Shown here: positions 33,220 through 42,524 of the stretch, one piece after another
How positions within the stretch are numbered: the first letter of the stretch is position 1
Layout of the letters: every line of letters starts with the position of its first letter
DNA from: Lewinellaceae bacterium
GTDB lineage: Bacteria > Bacteroidota > Bacteroidia > Chitinophagales > Saprospiraceae
Length of the DNA: 55,722 bases
Assembly (NCBI GenBank): GCA_947476195.1
Contig: CANJPT010000014.1
Span: 1 to 55,722 of the forward strand
Reading direction: 5' to 3'
The notes under the pieces: generated by a model
The model's database searches: none
What the model was told of the DNA's origin: nothing
What the model saw: only the letters and a program-made list of their open reading frames with translations
Program-made: the position numbers and the translations under genes

Positions 33220-34614
33220 ATGAAAAAACTGCTCTTCGTCGCTTTACTAATGCCTGCCTCCATGTGGGCTTTCCAAAAAACAACAGCCGCCAAACCTGCG
33301 CCGCAACCTGCTAAAACTGGTGGCGTTGTCACACTCATTTGCCACCTGTATGGTACACATGGTAGTGCCGACAGCGTTTATCTATATGAAGACCTGGGCC
33401 TTGCAAAACGCGTGGTGGCCCGTGCCGGCAAAAGCGGAGCCGACAGTGCTTATGTGTTAACGGCGCCCATGGGCGTGGCTCGTTTTTACAGTGTTGGAGC
33501 CAATGAGCAATCCACGGCCAAGGTCATCCTGGGAGAAGAAAAGCAAGTGGTCATGTGGGGCAATACCGAATTTATGCACAAGGCTCGTACGGTCAATTCT
33601 CCGGCCAATAAGGCCATGGAAACCCTTCAGGAACAACTTAGCCAATTCACCACAGAAGCCGCCCAAGTGCGCTCCCAGTTCAATAGATCCTCGGGTACCG
33701 CGCGTACTACCATGGAAGCGAATGTGACAAAGTTTGGACAGCGCAAGACACACTTCCTCGACTCGATGAAGGTTGCCAACCCACTGCTTTGGCGAGTAGC
33801 CTGCCTGCAGCTTACCCCCGATTTTATCGGGCAAGAAGGCCCGGAAGCAGATTTCTATGCCAAAAACTATTTTAATTTCGCTAACCTGAGTGATAAGGCT
33901 TACGAGCAGATCCCGGATGTTTATAATGCATTTAACGCCTTTATTGCAATGCAACTGCAACTCGGTGTTCAGCACGAAAAGGCTATAAAATTAGCGGAGG
34001 AACAACTGGCTAAAATTCCTGCAGCAAGCCCTACGTACCGTATGGCTTTGGGCGGGATTATATCTGCATTAAAGGCTAATAATAGCCCACAGTATCCCGC
34101 AGAGGCCCAAAAGTATATTGAGCTCTACGTATCAAAGAATCTCGGTGAAATACCAGCCATGCAGATGGAATTGCAAAAAGCATCCACCTTTATGACGGGC
34201 TATGAAGCTCCAGAACTTGCAGGGATGACCCCCGACAGCGCCCAATATTCGCTTAAACAATTACGTGGCAAGATCGTGCTGATCGATTTCTGGGCAAGCT
34301 GGTGTGGTCCTTGCCGCAAGGAAAACCCGAATGTTCTGGTCAATTACAACAAATACCATGATAAGGGCTTTGATATTCTGGGCGTAAGCCTCGACCGGGA
34401 GGTGAATGCCTGGCGCAATGCCATCAAACAGGATGGCTTGCCGTGGCACCATATCAGCGACCTTAAAGGCTGGCAAAGTGCCCATGCTGCACTTTACTCC
34501 GTTACCTCTATTCCGCAAACTGTGCTTATTGACCAAAGGGGAAATATCATTGCCCGCAATTTGCGCGGGGAGCAGTTGGGCGCGAAACTGGAAGAGTTAT
34601 TGGGAGGGAAGTAA
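33220..34614 (+). CDS. Periplasmic TlpA/ResA-like thiol-disulfide oxidoreductase
   Basis: This 464-residue exported protein has a signal peptide (MKKLLFVALLMPASMWA). An N-terminal beta-rich domain like DUF4369 follows (about 30-115). A helical middle region (about 120-315) precedes a thioredoxin domain (about 325-464) with FWASWCGPCRKENPN (redox Cys pair near residue 360) and the cis-Pro segment TSIPQTVLID. It should reduce periplasmic disulfides, for instance in cytochrome c maturation; its partner is unknown. Downstream is element C copy 2, then hemC on the other strand. Confidence 0.9.
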   Translation: MKKLLFVALLMPASMWAFQKTTAAKPAPQPAKTGGVVTLICHLYGTHGSADSVYLYEDLGLAKRVVARAGKSGADSAYVLTAPMGVARFYSVGANEQSTAKVILGEEKQVVMWGNTEFMHKARTVNSPANKAMETLQEQLSQFTTEAAQVRSQFNRSSGTARTTMEANVTKFGQRKTHFLDSMKVANPLLWRVACLQLTPDFIGQEGPEADFYAKNYFNFANLSDKAYEQIPDVYNAFNAFIAMQLQLGVQHEKAIKLAEEQLAKIPAASPTYRMALGGIISALKANNSPQYPAEAQKYIELYVSKNLGEIPAMQMELQKASTFMTGYEAPELAGMTPDSAQYSLKQLRGKIVLIDFWASWCGPCRKENPNVLVNYNKYHDKGFDILGVSLDREVNAWRNAIKQDGLPWHHISDLKGWQSAHAALYSVTSIPQTVLIDQRGNIIARNLRGEQLGAKLEELLGGK

Positions 34615-34639
34615 ACGACTTACTTTATTATATTGGGTG

Positions 34640-34864
34640 ATTAAACAGGAGTCATCCCGATTTTTGGGAGTCCTTAGCCTCTGAGAGGCTTAATATTGGT
34701 AGAAAATTGAATTTAGATTTTTGATGGACCTCGGAGAGGTCTAACCTTGGTAAATCTTTATGTTAGACCTCTCCGAGGTCCATGTGCTCTATCATAACAT
34801 AATATCTACCAATATTTAACCTCTCCGAGGTCAATGTCAAAAATTGGGATGACTCATGTTTAAT
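34640..34864. mobile_element. Palindromic miniature element C, copy 2
   Basis: The 19-bp ends ATTAAACAGGAGTCATCCC and the complement of ATTAAACATGAGTCATCCC differ once. Inside are four small palindromes of the type ACCTCTCCGAGGT. It overlaps the hemC 3' end and supplies the last codons and stop of hemC. Copy 1 is at 26893-27089. Confidence 0.85.
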
Positions 34865-35733
34865 TGTGCTACTAATTTTTCCGCCATTCCGAAACTGGTG
34901 CTGGAAGAAAGCCGCGTCCGGCGCAATTGACCCTCTATTTCGCAGGCTGCGAAAGCGTGGTAATTGCCTGTAGCATCGCGTTCGCAATAGACGCCGAGCG
35001 GGAGTTGGCATCCTCCTTCCATGAGTTGGAGTACCCGGCGTTCTACATTGGTACAAGCGGAGACCTCCGGGTGATGTAATTTCTTCAAAATGTGTCGGGT
35101 ATTGGTATCGTCGCGGTTAGTTTGCCATGCCAGCACGCCTTGGGCCGGGGCTGGCACGAACTCGCGTGCGGGCAAAACCATTACTTCAAAATCTGACAGA
35201 TCCAGCCCCAAACGCTCCACCCCTGCTGCTGCGAGAAAGATAGCGTCAAAATCACCTGCACGAAGCTTTTCGAGTCGGGTGGGTACATTGCCCCGGATGT
35301 CCTTCAATTGCAAATCCGGTCTGAAGGCGATCAACTGCGCCTTGCGCCGATTGGCTGAAGTGCCTACGATGGCATTGGGCGACAATTTTAAAAGCGCTTT
35401 TTCTGCGTAAAAGTCTTTACGGATGATGAGCAGGTCCGAAGGATTGTGGCGGTATGAAACCGCTGTGATCGCCAATCCTTCCGGCTGACTGGTAGGCAGG
35501 TCTTTCATGGAATGCACGGCTAAGTCCACTTCGCCGCGAAGGAGTGCATCTTCGATCTCTTTGGTGAAAAAACCTTTGCCTTCGAGCTTGTCAAAGCCCA
35601 GGTGCTGCACCAGATCGCCCTGTGTTTTGATAATGACCAATTCACTCTCCACCCCGATACGGGCGAGTTCGGCTTGGGTGAACACTGCTTGCCAAAGGGC
35701 AAGCTTGCTGCCACGGGTTCCTATTTTTAACAT
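34837..35733 (-). CDS. hemC: Hydroxymethylbilane synthase (porphobilinogen deaminase)
   Basis: This 298-residue cytoplasmic enzyme joins four porphobilinogens into hydroxymethylbilane, a step of tetrapyrrole synthesis. Signatures are KIGTRGSKLALWQA at the start, AVHSMKDLPTS, GNVPTRLEKL, and LMEGGCQLPLGVY with the Cys that carries the dipyrromethane cofactor. The last residues (MSHPNF) and the stop are encoded by the end of miniature element C, so the native C-terminus was replaced; the core is intact. The start is 24 bp downstream of the ORF6N gene stop; CGACCTTTG in the spacer may be a weak promoter. No other hem gene is nearby. Confidence 0.95.
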   Translation of the reverse strand: MLKIGTRGSKLALWQAVFTQAELARIGVESELVIIKTQGDLVQHLGFDKLEGKGFFTKEIEDALLRGEVDLAVHSMKDLPTSQPEGLAITAVSYRHNPSDLLIIRKDFYAEKALLKLSPNAIVGTSANRRKAQLIAFRPDLQLKDIRGNVPTRLEKLRAGDFDAIFLAAAGVERLGLDLSDFEVMVLPAREFVPAPAQGVLAWQTNRDDTNTRHILKKLHHPEVSACTNVERRVLQLMEGGCQLPLGVYCERDATGNYHAFAACEIEGQLRRTRLSSSTSFGMAEKLVAQLNMSHPNF

Positions 35734-35757
35734 GAGGGCAAAGGTCGCAATTATCCA

Positions 35758-36372
35758 TTAATCTTCCTTTTGGAATCCGATGGGACGGCGGGTTTGCCAA
35801 GGATTGGAGCTGGGTTCGAGTCCGGCGATCTCGGCGGTGCGGGCTTGATTTTGTTCGCCGAGCCAGTGTAGCACCTCGTGGATATCAGCGATGTCTTTAC
35901 CGGTTTTGGCTTCCAGTTCAGTTATTTTTTGAGCAAGTTCGGTATAGGTGAGGGCATAATGACGCAGTTTAACAAAGGCCCGCATGATGGCGATGTTAAC
36001 CTGGATTGCTTTTTTGCTGTGGAGTACAGAGGAGAGCATTGCCACACCAAGCTCTGTGAAGGCGTAGGGTAGGGATTTCCCCTCACGGTGCTTTTGAGAT
36101 GTGGTCACAGATTGTGACCACATCATGCCATCTGAACCGGTCACAATTTGTGACCGGTTCGAATCTAAGGTCACAATTTGTGACCTTAGAGATTGCCATT
36201 CCTCTTCCGAAAGTTGAAACAAGAAGTCTTCCGGAAAATGCTCAATATTGCGTTTAACCGCCTGATTAAGCGCTTTTGTTTGCACTTCGTAGAGAATTGC
36301 CAGGTCGAAGTCAAACATCACACGCTGGCCGCGCAGCGTATGAATCTTGGATTGAATGATTTGAATATCCAT
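35758..36372 (-). CDS. ORF6N-domain protein (phage antirepressor-like)
   Basis: This 204-residue protein has an ORF6N/KilA-N-type domain. The start MDIQIIQSKIHTLRGQRVMF and FDFDLAILYEVQTKALNQAV is followed by HFPEDFLFQLSEEEW, and later by LPYAFTELGVAMLSSVL (about 110-126). A short coiled coil follows (KITELEAKTGKD). Between residues about 61 and 92 the sequence repeats SQIVT-like motifs, encoded by three perfect palindromes. Such proteins are common in phages and bacterial accessory DNA; the molecular function is not proven, though DNA binding is likely. It precedes hemC by 24 bp. Confidence 0.88.
   Translation of the reverse strand: MDIQIIQSKIHTLRGQRVMFDFDLAILYEVQTKALNQAVKRNIEHFPEDFLFQLSEEEWQSLRSQIVTLDSNRSQIVTGSDGMMWSQSVTTSQKHREGKSLPYAFTELGVAMLSSVLHSKKAIQVNIAIMRAFVKLRHYALTYTELAQKITELEAKTGKDIADIHEVLHWLGEQNQARTAEIAGLEPSSNPWQTRRPIGFQKED
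36098..36190. repeat. Three perfect 12-3-12 palindromes inside the ORF6N gene
   Basis: The palindromes are 36098-36124, 36134-36160 and 36164-36190. All share the core GGTCACA-N3-TGTGACC. The outer five bases differ (GATGT, GAACC, TCTAA) yet each is perfectly mirrored on the other arm. They encode the SQIVT / SQSVT repeats. Retained pairing despite different bases points to selection on the palindrome or to copying of one arm from the other. Confidence 0.93.
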
Positions 36373-36457
36373 TGGTAACTTTGGTTTTTGAACCGTTGAT
36401 GGGCTTCAGCAACGATATGGTTCTTACCAAAGTTAAGTAATAAATCGCATTATGCGA

Positions 36458-36490
36458 GGTTACCTTATCACAATTTGTGATGAGGTAACC
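36458..36490. promoter_or_regulatory. 15-3-15 palindrome upstream of the ORF6N gene
   Basis: GGTTACCTTATCACA-ATT-TGTGATGAGGTAACC has one mismatch between arms. Its centre TCACAATTTGTGA equals that of two of the intragenic palindromes. It lies 86 bp upstream of the ORF6N ATG and 9 bp after the RND pump stop, so it may be an operator for the former, a terminator-like structure for the latter, or both. Confidence 0.75.
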
Positions 36491-36498
36491 CTGTAAGT

Positions 36499-39400
36499 TC
36501 ACTCCTTACTCCAGGGCGCGGAACTCCGTTGCTTCCCACTCAAAAACAGGTACATCGCCGGAATTACAAACAAAGTCAGCACCAATGAGAACAACAATCC
36601 ACCCACCACCACCACACCAAGACCGATGCGGCTCGTGCTGGCAGCGCCCAAAGAAAGGGCAATGGGTAAAGCACCAAGTGCGGTGGCGAGCGTGGTCATG
36701 AGTATGGGACGCAGACGGGCTTGTGCAGCTTCCCACACAGCCTGGTTTTTGGGCATCCCTGCATCGCGTTTTTGATTGGCAAATTCTACGATCAGGATCC
36801 CGTTTTTCGTCACCAGTCCTATGAGCATAATCATGCCTATCTGGGAAAAAATATTGAAAGTATTGCCAGTGACCGATAAACTGAGATATGCTCCTGCAAT
36901 GGCGAGCGGCACGGTAAGCATGATGATCAATGGATCGCGAAAACTTTCAAACTGCGCGGCAAGAATGAGATAAATGAGCATCAGCGCTAGCAGAAAGGCG
37001 AAAGAGGTATTGCCACTACTTTCTTTAAAATCACGGGAAGAACCCGTAAGATCGGTCTGAAATGATTCGTCGAGTACCTGATCGGCAATGCGTTCCATCG
37101 CTTGAATGCCTTCGCCAATCGTTTTTCCAGGGGCCGGAGCAGCACTAATAGTAGCGGATTTGTATCGGTTATGGTGATAAAGTTGAGGTGGGCTGCTCGT
37201 CTCATTGAAGTGAACGATATTATCGAGTTGTACCATTTCACTTTTTGCATTGCGGACGTAGAGCGAGGCAAGATCCAGTGGTTCGTCGCGGTTGGAGCGG
37301 TCAACCTGGCCGATTACCTGGTATTGGCGGCCATTTTTAAGGAAATAGCCGAACCGTCGACCGGAGAGTGCTAATTGTAAGGTTTGGCTTACATCCAGTA
37401 CGCTCACCCCTAATTCGGCAGCTTTCGGTCGGTCGATTATAACCTGTAATTCTGGTTTGCTAAATTTCAAATTCACATCTACACTCGCAAAAGAGGGATC
37501 TTTTCGCGCTTCCTCGAGGAATTTTGGAACCACCGCTCTTAGCTTTTCAAAATCCAGGGTCTGTATCACGAACTGTATAGGGAGGCCACGCCCAAATCCG
37601 ATGGAAATTGTTTCCTCCTGGTTGGGAAACATTCGCGCTTCGGGCATTTTTTTGGTCATGGACAGTATTTGATTGTAGATCTGCATCTGGCTCCGATTGC
37701 GTTCATTTGGATCTTTGAGCAGGAGGCTGACAACGCCCGAATTGGTGCTGCCATTGCCATAGCTAGGTGCGGAGATGCCAAATACCATACTCTTTTCCGG
37801 AATCGAATCCATGATTTTTTGAGAAAGACCATAGATAATGCGCTCCATTTTATCGTAGTCCGTTCCTTCTGGTGCAGTCACGTTGGTACGAATAATACTA
37901 CGGTCTTCCAATGGGGCAAGCTCGCTTTTTATGGTACCCTGAAAATACCAGATCATACCAAAACAGGCGACAAGGATCACTAGACTTAACCATTTGAAAT
38001 TCATAAAGGTGCGTAAGGCGTTGCCGTACACTCGGTCCATTCCTTTAAAAAACGGCTCAGTTGCCAGGTAGAACCGACCATTTGTTGTCACGTTACCACC
38101 TAATTTAACATTCAAAACGGGGGTAAGGGTCAGCGAAACAAATGCCGAAATCAGTACTGCGCCAGCCACCACAATACCGAACTCACGGAATAACCGACCG
38201 GTAAATCCTTGCAGGAAAATAACAGGGATAAACACTACTGCGAGGGTGATAGATGTACTGATGACCGCAAAAAAGATCTCTTTAGTGCCTTCTCTCGCCG
38301 CGGTCCATTTGTCCATTCCGGCTTCCCGTTTTTTGAAAATGTTTTCGGTCACTACGATCCCATCATCTACTACAAGACCTGTAGCCAAGACGATGGCAAG
38401 TAAGGTCAACACGTTGATACTAAACCCAAATAGCCACATCAGAAAAAAGGCTCCGATGAGCGATACAGGGATGTCTATGAGCGGGCGTAGTGCAATGATC
38501 CAGTTTCGGAAAAACAAATAGATGATGAGTACCACCAGGCCGATGGCAATGAAAAGATTTTCGGTCACCTCACTTATGGCACGCCGTATGAAACGCGTTT
38601 TATCAATGCCCACCGTCATCACAATATCGGGCGGAAGGTCTTTTTGAATCTGTTCGTAACGGCGGTAAAATTCATCGGTGATATCTACCCAATTACTGCC
38701 TGGTTGTGGAATTACCGCGAGCGACACGCCTTGCACAAGGTTGCGTCGCGCGCCGGTTTCCTCATTGTCAGGACCTAAAATAGCTTCGCCGATGTCTTTG
38801 AAATGAATGGAAGTACTTCCAACCTGCCGGATGATCATGTTATTGAAATCCTCTTCCGTTTGCAAACGGCCAAAGGTTTTTACCGTCATTTCAGTGACAT
38901 CGCCGCGCAATTTTCCGCCGGGTAGTTCTACGTTTTCCCGACTTAAGGCCGAGAAAACATCCTGGGCGGTAAGGCCGAAGGCATTCATTTTGGCTGGATC
39001 CATCCAAAGGCGCATGGCCGGGAGTTTAGAGCCAAATACATTGACCGCAGATACTCCGGGAATGGTCTGAATTTTCTCCCGGATCACATTTTCGGCGTAG
39101 TCAGAGAGCTCCATGATGCTGCGGGTACTGCTCTGAATGGGCATCATAAGGATAGGATCTCCGCTCGCATCGGCTTTGGTCACTACAGGCGGGGCATCAA
39201 TATCCTGCGGGAGATTGCGTTGGGCCTGGCTGACCTTGTCGCGCACGTCGTTGGCTGCTTGTTCGAGATCAATACCCAGGTCGAACTCAATGGTAATATT
39301 GCTGTTGCCCAAGGCAGAGGAACTGGAAATAGTGCGGATACCAGCGATGCCGTTGATGGAGCGTTCGAGTGGTTCAGTTACCTGACTTTCAATGACTTCA

Positions 39401-39567
39401 GCACTGGCTCCGGAGTATTTGGTGCTTACAGTAATGTTGGGCGGATCAATCGCAGGATACTCCCGCACACCTAAGAAAATGTAGCCCACCACACCAAAAA
39501 ATATGATGAGAATACTCATCACAGTGGCAAAGACGGGGCGGCGGAGGGAGAAGTCGGGTAGGCTCAT
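36499..39567 (-). CDS. RND efflux pump inner-membrane subunit (AcrB/HAE1 family)
   Basis: This 1,022-residue proton-driven pump has 12 TM helices and two large periplasmic loops. It starts MSLPDFSLRRPVFATVMSILI, typical for the family. In the TM4 region the sequence LVVDDGIVVTENIFKKRE has the paired Asp residues used for proton relay, and TM10/11 has GLVTKNGILIVEFANQKR. ATG 39567 is chosen over 39585 by family alignment from memory. The membrane-fusion protein and TolC-type channel are not adjacent, so the pump probably uses partners coded elsewhere. The O-antigen ligase is 38 bp upstream on the same strand. Confidence 0.92.
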   Translation of the reverse strand: MSLPDFSLRRPVFATVMSILIIFFGVVGYIFLGVREYPAIDPPNITVSTKYSGASAEVIESQVTEPLERSINGIAGIRTISSSSALGNSNITIEFDLGIDLEQAANDVRDKVSQAQRNLPQDIDAPPVVTKADASGDPILMMPIQSSTRSIMELSDYAENVIREKIQTIPGVSAVNVFGSKLPAMRLWMDPAKMNAFGLTAQDVFSALSRENVELPGGKLRGDVTEMTVKTFGRLQTEEDFNNMIIRQVGSTSIHFKDIGEAILGPDNEETGARRNLVQGVSLAVIPQPGSNWVDITDEFYRRYEQIQKDLPPDIVMTVGIDKTRFIRRAISEVTENLFIAIGLVVLIIYLFFRNWIIALRPLIDIPVSLIGAFFLMWLFGFSINVLTLLAIVLATGLVVDDGIVVTENIFKKREAGMDKWTAAREGTKEIFFAVISTSITLAVVFIPVIFLQGFTGRLFREFGIVVAGAVLISAFVSLTLTPVLNVKLGGNVTTNGRFYLATEPFFKGMDRVYGNALRTFMNFKWLSLVILVACFGMIWYFQGTIKSELAPLEDRSIIRTNVTAPEGTDYDKMERIIYGLSQKIMDSIPEKSMVFGISAPSYGNGSTNSGVVSLLLKDPNERNRSQMQIYNQILSMTKKMPEARMFPNQEETISIGFGRGLPIQFVIQTLDFEKLRAVVPKFLEEARKDPSFASVDVNLKFSKPELQVIIDRPKAAELGVSVLDVSQTLQLALSGRRFGYFLKNGRQYQVIGQVDRSNRDEPLDLASLYVRNAKSEMVQLDNIVHFNETSSPPQLYHHNRYKSATISAAPAPGKTIGEGIQAMERIADQVLDESFQTDLTGSSRDFKESSGNTSFAFLLALMLIYLILAAQFESFRDPLIIMLTVPLAIAGAYLSLSVTGNTFNIFSQIGMIMLIGLVTKNGILIVEFANQKRDAGMPKNQAVWEAAQARLRPILMTTLATALGALPIALSLGAASTSRIGLGVVVVGGLLFSLVLTLFVIPAMYLFLSGKQRSSAPWSKE

Positions 39568-39605
39568 AGGTGAAGTTTTAGTCATTAAGACATTGGGGTA
39601 TTGAT

Positions 39606-41066
39606 TCAGTAATCCGATGACAATCTGTTTTTCAAATCAATATTGACCAAAATAGCAGCAGAAATAAAAAATAGCGAACCTATTTTATCTGTCTCAATAA
39701 AGTCGTTCATCAGCATCAGAATATTGATGAGCACAAAACAAAGCAGGGCGGATAAAAGGGCCACTCTGGTGCTTCGTTCCTTCGTTTGGTGGTAAATAGT
39801 TTCACCCTTTAACATGACCAGCACACAGAAAATCAGAAAAAAGAGCAGTCCAGGCAAGCCCTGTTCAACGGCTACCATCAGGAAATAGTTGTGCGTGCTT
39901 GATTTTTCCGGGTTGTCCGAGACATAGGTACGGAAACTAGTAACGGTGTAGTTCTTGTAGTGCGTATAAAAAGTGGCTGGGCCAAAGCCAAGCAATGGGC
40001 GTTCTTTGATCATATAAGAGGCTGCAACCCACCGGTACACGCGCTCCATGGTCGAGATATCTTCTAGTTTTGTAGTCGCTTCCAGTAGTCGGTCAAAACG
40101 TTGGTGGGTGATGGTCTTTTCAAATTCGGGGGCAAAAAGCAACCAATTATCACGGGTATCAAGAAAGGCAATAAACCCGGCAAAAACCAAGACCGTTGCA
40201 ACCAGCGCGGTTTTCATTAGGCGGTGGCGGACAACCCAATACACCCCCATCGCAAGCACTAAGGCTCCATAAGCTGCCCGGGTATAGGCAAAGTAAATAC
40301 CCGCTAAAAATACCAGTACCCCAAGCACCAAAATCCACCATGCGCCCGAAAATCTTCGATACCAATAGGCGCCATACCAGGCAAAGGGTAAAAAGATTGC
40401 CAATAAACAGGCGTACATCACATGGTTTCTAAAAAACGGTTCTAAACATCCATTGATACTTTCGAATGAAAAGCCATAGCCAGCATGCCGATACACCACG
40501 GTAATGGTTGCAAAAAAGAGCGGTATAAAAAACCACCACATAAGGGCTTTGAAATCGCGTTCTGTGTTTAGAAAACGCGCTGCCCAAAAATATAAGACGA
40601 TTACATACCAGCCTTTGGCCAGCAAGGATTTGAAGGAAATAAGGAAGTCTTGGGAGGTGGCGACGCAAATGGTCAGCCAAAATAAATGAGCAAATAACGC
40701 GAGCGTAATCGGGTGGCGAAAAAACTGAATATCTACCTTTCGCCAGTTTTTGGCAAACCAGGCCAGCCCTGCCAGTGTTAACAGCCACATTAGCGGTTCA
40801 GAAGGCAGATCCGTAGCCAATCCACCCGGCAATGCCACTTCCGTCGAAAGCGGAATGGAACCGATCATCAGGAAAAAAACCTTCCGAATATCTACCATGG
40901 CCAACCAGACTACTGCCAAACCTGCTGGTAGTAAGGTCAACCAGGTTATTTCTAACCACAATCCGGCAAAAATAGCAGACAGACTTACCACCACAAATGC
41001 AGCGACCAACCGCCCTTGTGGGTGACCTTTTGGAATGCCTATTATAGTTTCAAGTTTCAAGATCAA
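39606..41066 (-). CDS. O-antigen ligase/polymerase family protein (Wzy_C)
   Basis: This 486-residue protein has about 12 membrane helices. The large periplasmic region (about 310-410) includes TMERVYRWVAASYMIKERPLLGFGPATFY and HNYFLMVAVEQGLPGLLFF, the Wzy_C/WaaL pattern with conserved Arg, Gly and His. It should polymerise or ligate lipid-linked polysaccharide at the outer face of the inner membrane. The neighbouring Wzz-like gene upstream supports a role in a surface polysaccharide. Ligase against polymerase cannot be told from sequence alone. Confidence 0.85.
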   Translation of the reverse strand: MILKLETIIGIPKGHPQGRLVAAFVVVSLSAIFAGLWLEITWLTLLPAGLAVVWLAMVDIRKVFFLMIGSIPLSTEVALPGGLATDLPSEPLMWLLTLAGLAWFAKNWRKVDIQFFRHPITLALFAHLFWLTICVATSQDFLISFKSLLAKGWYVIVLYFWAARFLNTERDFKALMWWFFIPLFFATITVVYRHAGYGFSFESINGCLEPFFRNHVMYACLLAIFLPFAWYGAYWYRRFSGAWWILVLGVLVFLAGIYFAYTRAAYGALVLAMGVYWVVRHRLMKTALVATVLVFAGFIAFLDTRDNWLLFAPEFEKTITHQRFDRLLEATTKLEDISTMERVYRWVAASYMIKERPLLGFGPATFYTHYKNYTVTSFRTYVSDNPEKSSTHNYFLMVAVEQGLPGLLFFLIFCVLVMLKGETIYHQTKERSTRVALLSALLCFVLINILMLMNDFIETDKIGSLFFISAAILVNIDLKNRLSSDY

Positions 41067-41105
41067 AGTTTCAGGTATTAAAGGGCTTGGTTTCTGTGGA
41101 GGATG

Positions 41106-41273
41106 TCAAGGAGTTTTGTCAGGTGGCTTGAGTTTTTCAATTAGGCCATGCAATATTTTGCTGATTTCCAATGCCCGCGTATAAATGTCTTCAAATTCTT
41201 GTTGTGTGATATATTTAAAATCCAAGGCGCGATAGGATTGTGAGCGAACCTCTCTGCAAGAGCCTTTTGATAC
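41106..41273 (-). pseudogene. C-terminal remnant of a four-helix-bundle (S23/IVS) protein
   Basis: About 55 codons read VSKGSCREVRSQSYRALDFKYI followed by TQQEFEDIYTRALEISKILHGLIEKLK and a TGA. This is the usual last third of the four-helix-bundle family (KGSCxEVRSQLYRALD). Upstream the frame runs into the Wzz coding sequence, so the N-terminal half is missing. It is a second relic of the family whose other copy is at 2624-3007. Confidence 0.7.
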
Positions 41274-41275
41274 AA

Positions 41276-42394
41276 CTATTTCAACTCCTTCCAGTTCACA
41301 TCACGATATGCATCAGCCAGAAAAGCAGCAAAAAGCGTGAATAGAAAGGCTGCCACCACGGCTCCGATTACGATGATGCTTCGACGCGGGCGACTTTTCA
41401 TCACCGGAATTTCAGCCATTTCAACGATTTGAACGGCAGGTATTTTGGTATTGAAGGTGGCCAGAATCTGGTTGTAGCGTTCAATATCGTAGCTTAACTG
41501 CTTGCGGGCCTGATTGTGCAGATCATTAGCTATGGCGACTGCACTGATCCCTTCATTGTAGTCTCTAATGGTCAGGTTACCACTTTTTGAATTTGGGGAA
41601 AGGAGCATTTGCCGTTGGCGGGAAGCACCACGGAGGTTAGCTTTGATATATTCGATAGTGTCAAGCGGGATGAGTGGGTTTCCGTCAAGCACTTCCAGTC
41701 GGGCACTGTTACGCGCAATGTCTTCTTCGGCCCGTGAGAGCTGCCGGGAAAGCTGGTTGCCTTGTTCGCCTCCGCTGTAGATCTTGTAACGGGATTGTAT
41801 GATACGCACGCTGTCGCTAAGCCTGGACAGTTCGGTCGTTTTCCGGGAAAGATTTATATCATAGGCTGAAATGAGTTTAGCCTGGCTGTCCTTGGTGAGA
41901 TTTTGGGCGATCTCATCCACGCGGTCGCGGGCGGCATTAGCCATGTCGGAAGCCAATGTCGGATCAGTGTCTTCAATGGTCAGCTCGATGGCATCGTTGC
42001 GGTTTTTCTGCACGGCATAAAGGTCCCGAAACCGCAATCGTACCCAGTACCGTCCTTCGTGACTCGCTGAATCAATACCATAATGTTGGAAAAGGCCAAA
42101 ACGCGCAACCATGTAGTCTACCAATTCGTTGCTGGCGGCTATTTCAAGAATCCTGTCTACGTCTTTGTCTCCACCGAAATACTCGGTCACTTTGCTCATT
42201 GCACCAAAGATCAGTTCGGGTTTGGAAAGGTCCTGGTTACTCGGGTAAAAGATGGTCGTGGACCTATAATAGGTATCCATCCAAATCGCAATGCCGATGC
42301 TGCCTGCTAAGGCGATCAGGCAGGTATTTCGGAGGGCTTTTCTCCATCGGTAAATCGTTCCCAGAACATCAAGGAAATTGTCGCGGTTGCTCAT
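41276..42394 (-). CDS. Wzz/polysaccharide chain-length-type protein
   Basis: This 372-residue inner-membrane protein has one TM helix near the N-terminus (about 22-42) and one near the C-terminus (about 340-362). A long periplasmic helical region with coiled-coil character lies between them (SRKTTELSRLSDSVRIIQSRY; QLSRQLSRAEEDIARNSARL). A Pro-rich segment precedes TM2 (MAEIPVMKSRPRRS). This is the Wzz/PCP layout that sets polysaccharide chain length, without a C-terminal kinase domain. ATG 42394 (MSNRDNFLDVL) is used. The gene lies upstream of the O-antigen ligase. Confidence 0.88.
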   Translation of the reverse strand: MSNRDNFLDVLGTIYRWRKALRNTCLIALAGSIGIAIWMDTYYRSTTIFYPSNQDLSKPELIFGAMSKVTEYFGGDKDVDRILEIAASNELVDYMVARFGLFQHYGIDSASHEGRYWVRLRFRDLYAVQKNRNDAIELTIEDTDPTLASDMANAARDRVDEIAQNLTKDSQAKLISAYDINLSRKTTELSRLSDSVRIIQSRYKIYSGGEQGNQLSRQLSRAEEDIARNSARLEVLDGNPLIPLDTIEYIKANLRGASRQRQMLLSPNSKSGNLTIRDYNEGISAVAIANDLHNQARKQLSYDIERYNQILATFNTKIPAVQIVEMAEIPVMKSRPRRSIIVIGAVVAAFLFTLFAAFLADAYRDVNWKELK

Positions 42395-42516
42395 AATAAA
42401 TATTGGCACTACACCTGCTGACTTTTTAAAACATGAAAGGATGAACTAGCGCTTAGTGCCTCTTTGTTTCTTTGTGTTAAAAAAGCTGAACAAGGTGTTT
42501 TTGTAGAAGTGAAGCG

Positions 42517-42524
42517 CAAAAGTA
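42517..42524 (-). promoter_or_regulatory. -7 box (TACTTTTG) for the Wzz-like gene
   Basis: The minus strand reads TACTTTTG with a leader of about 120 bp to the Wzz start. The remaining spacer to sprA (42525-42764) shows no gene that I trust. Confidence 0.5.
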
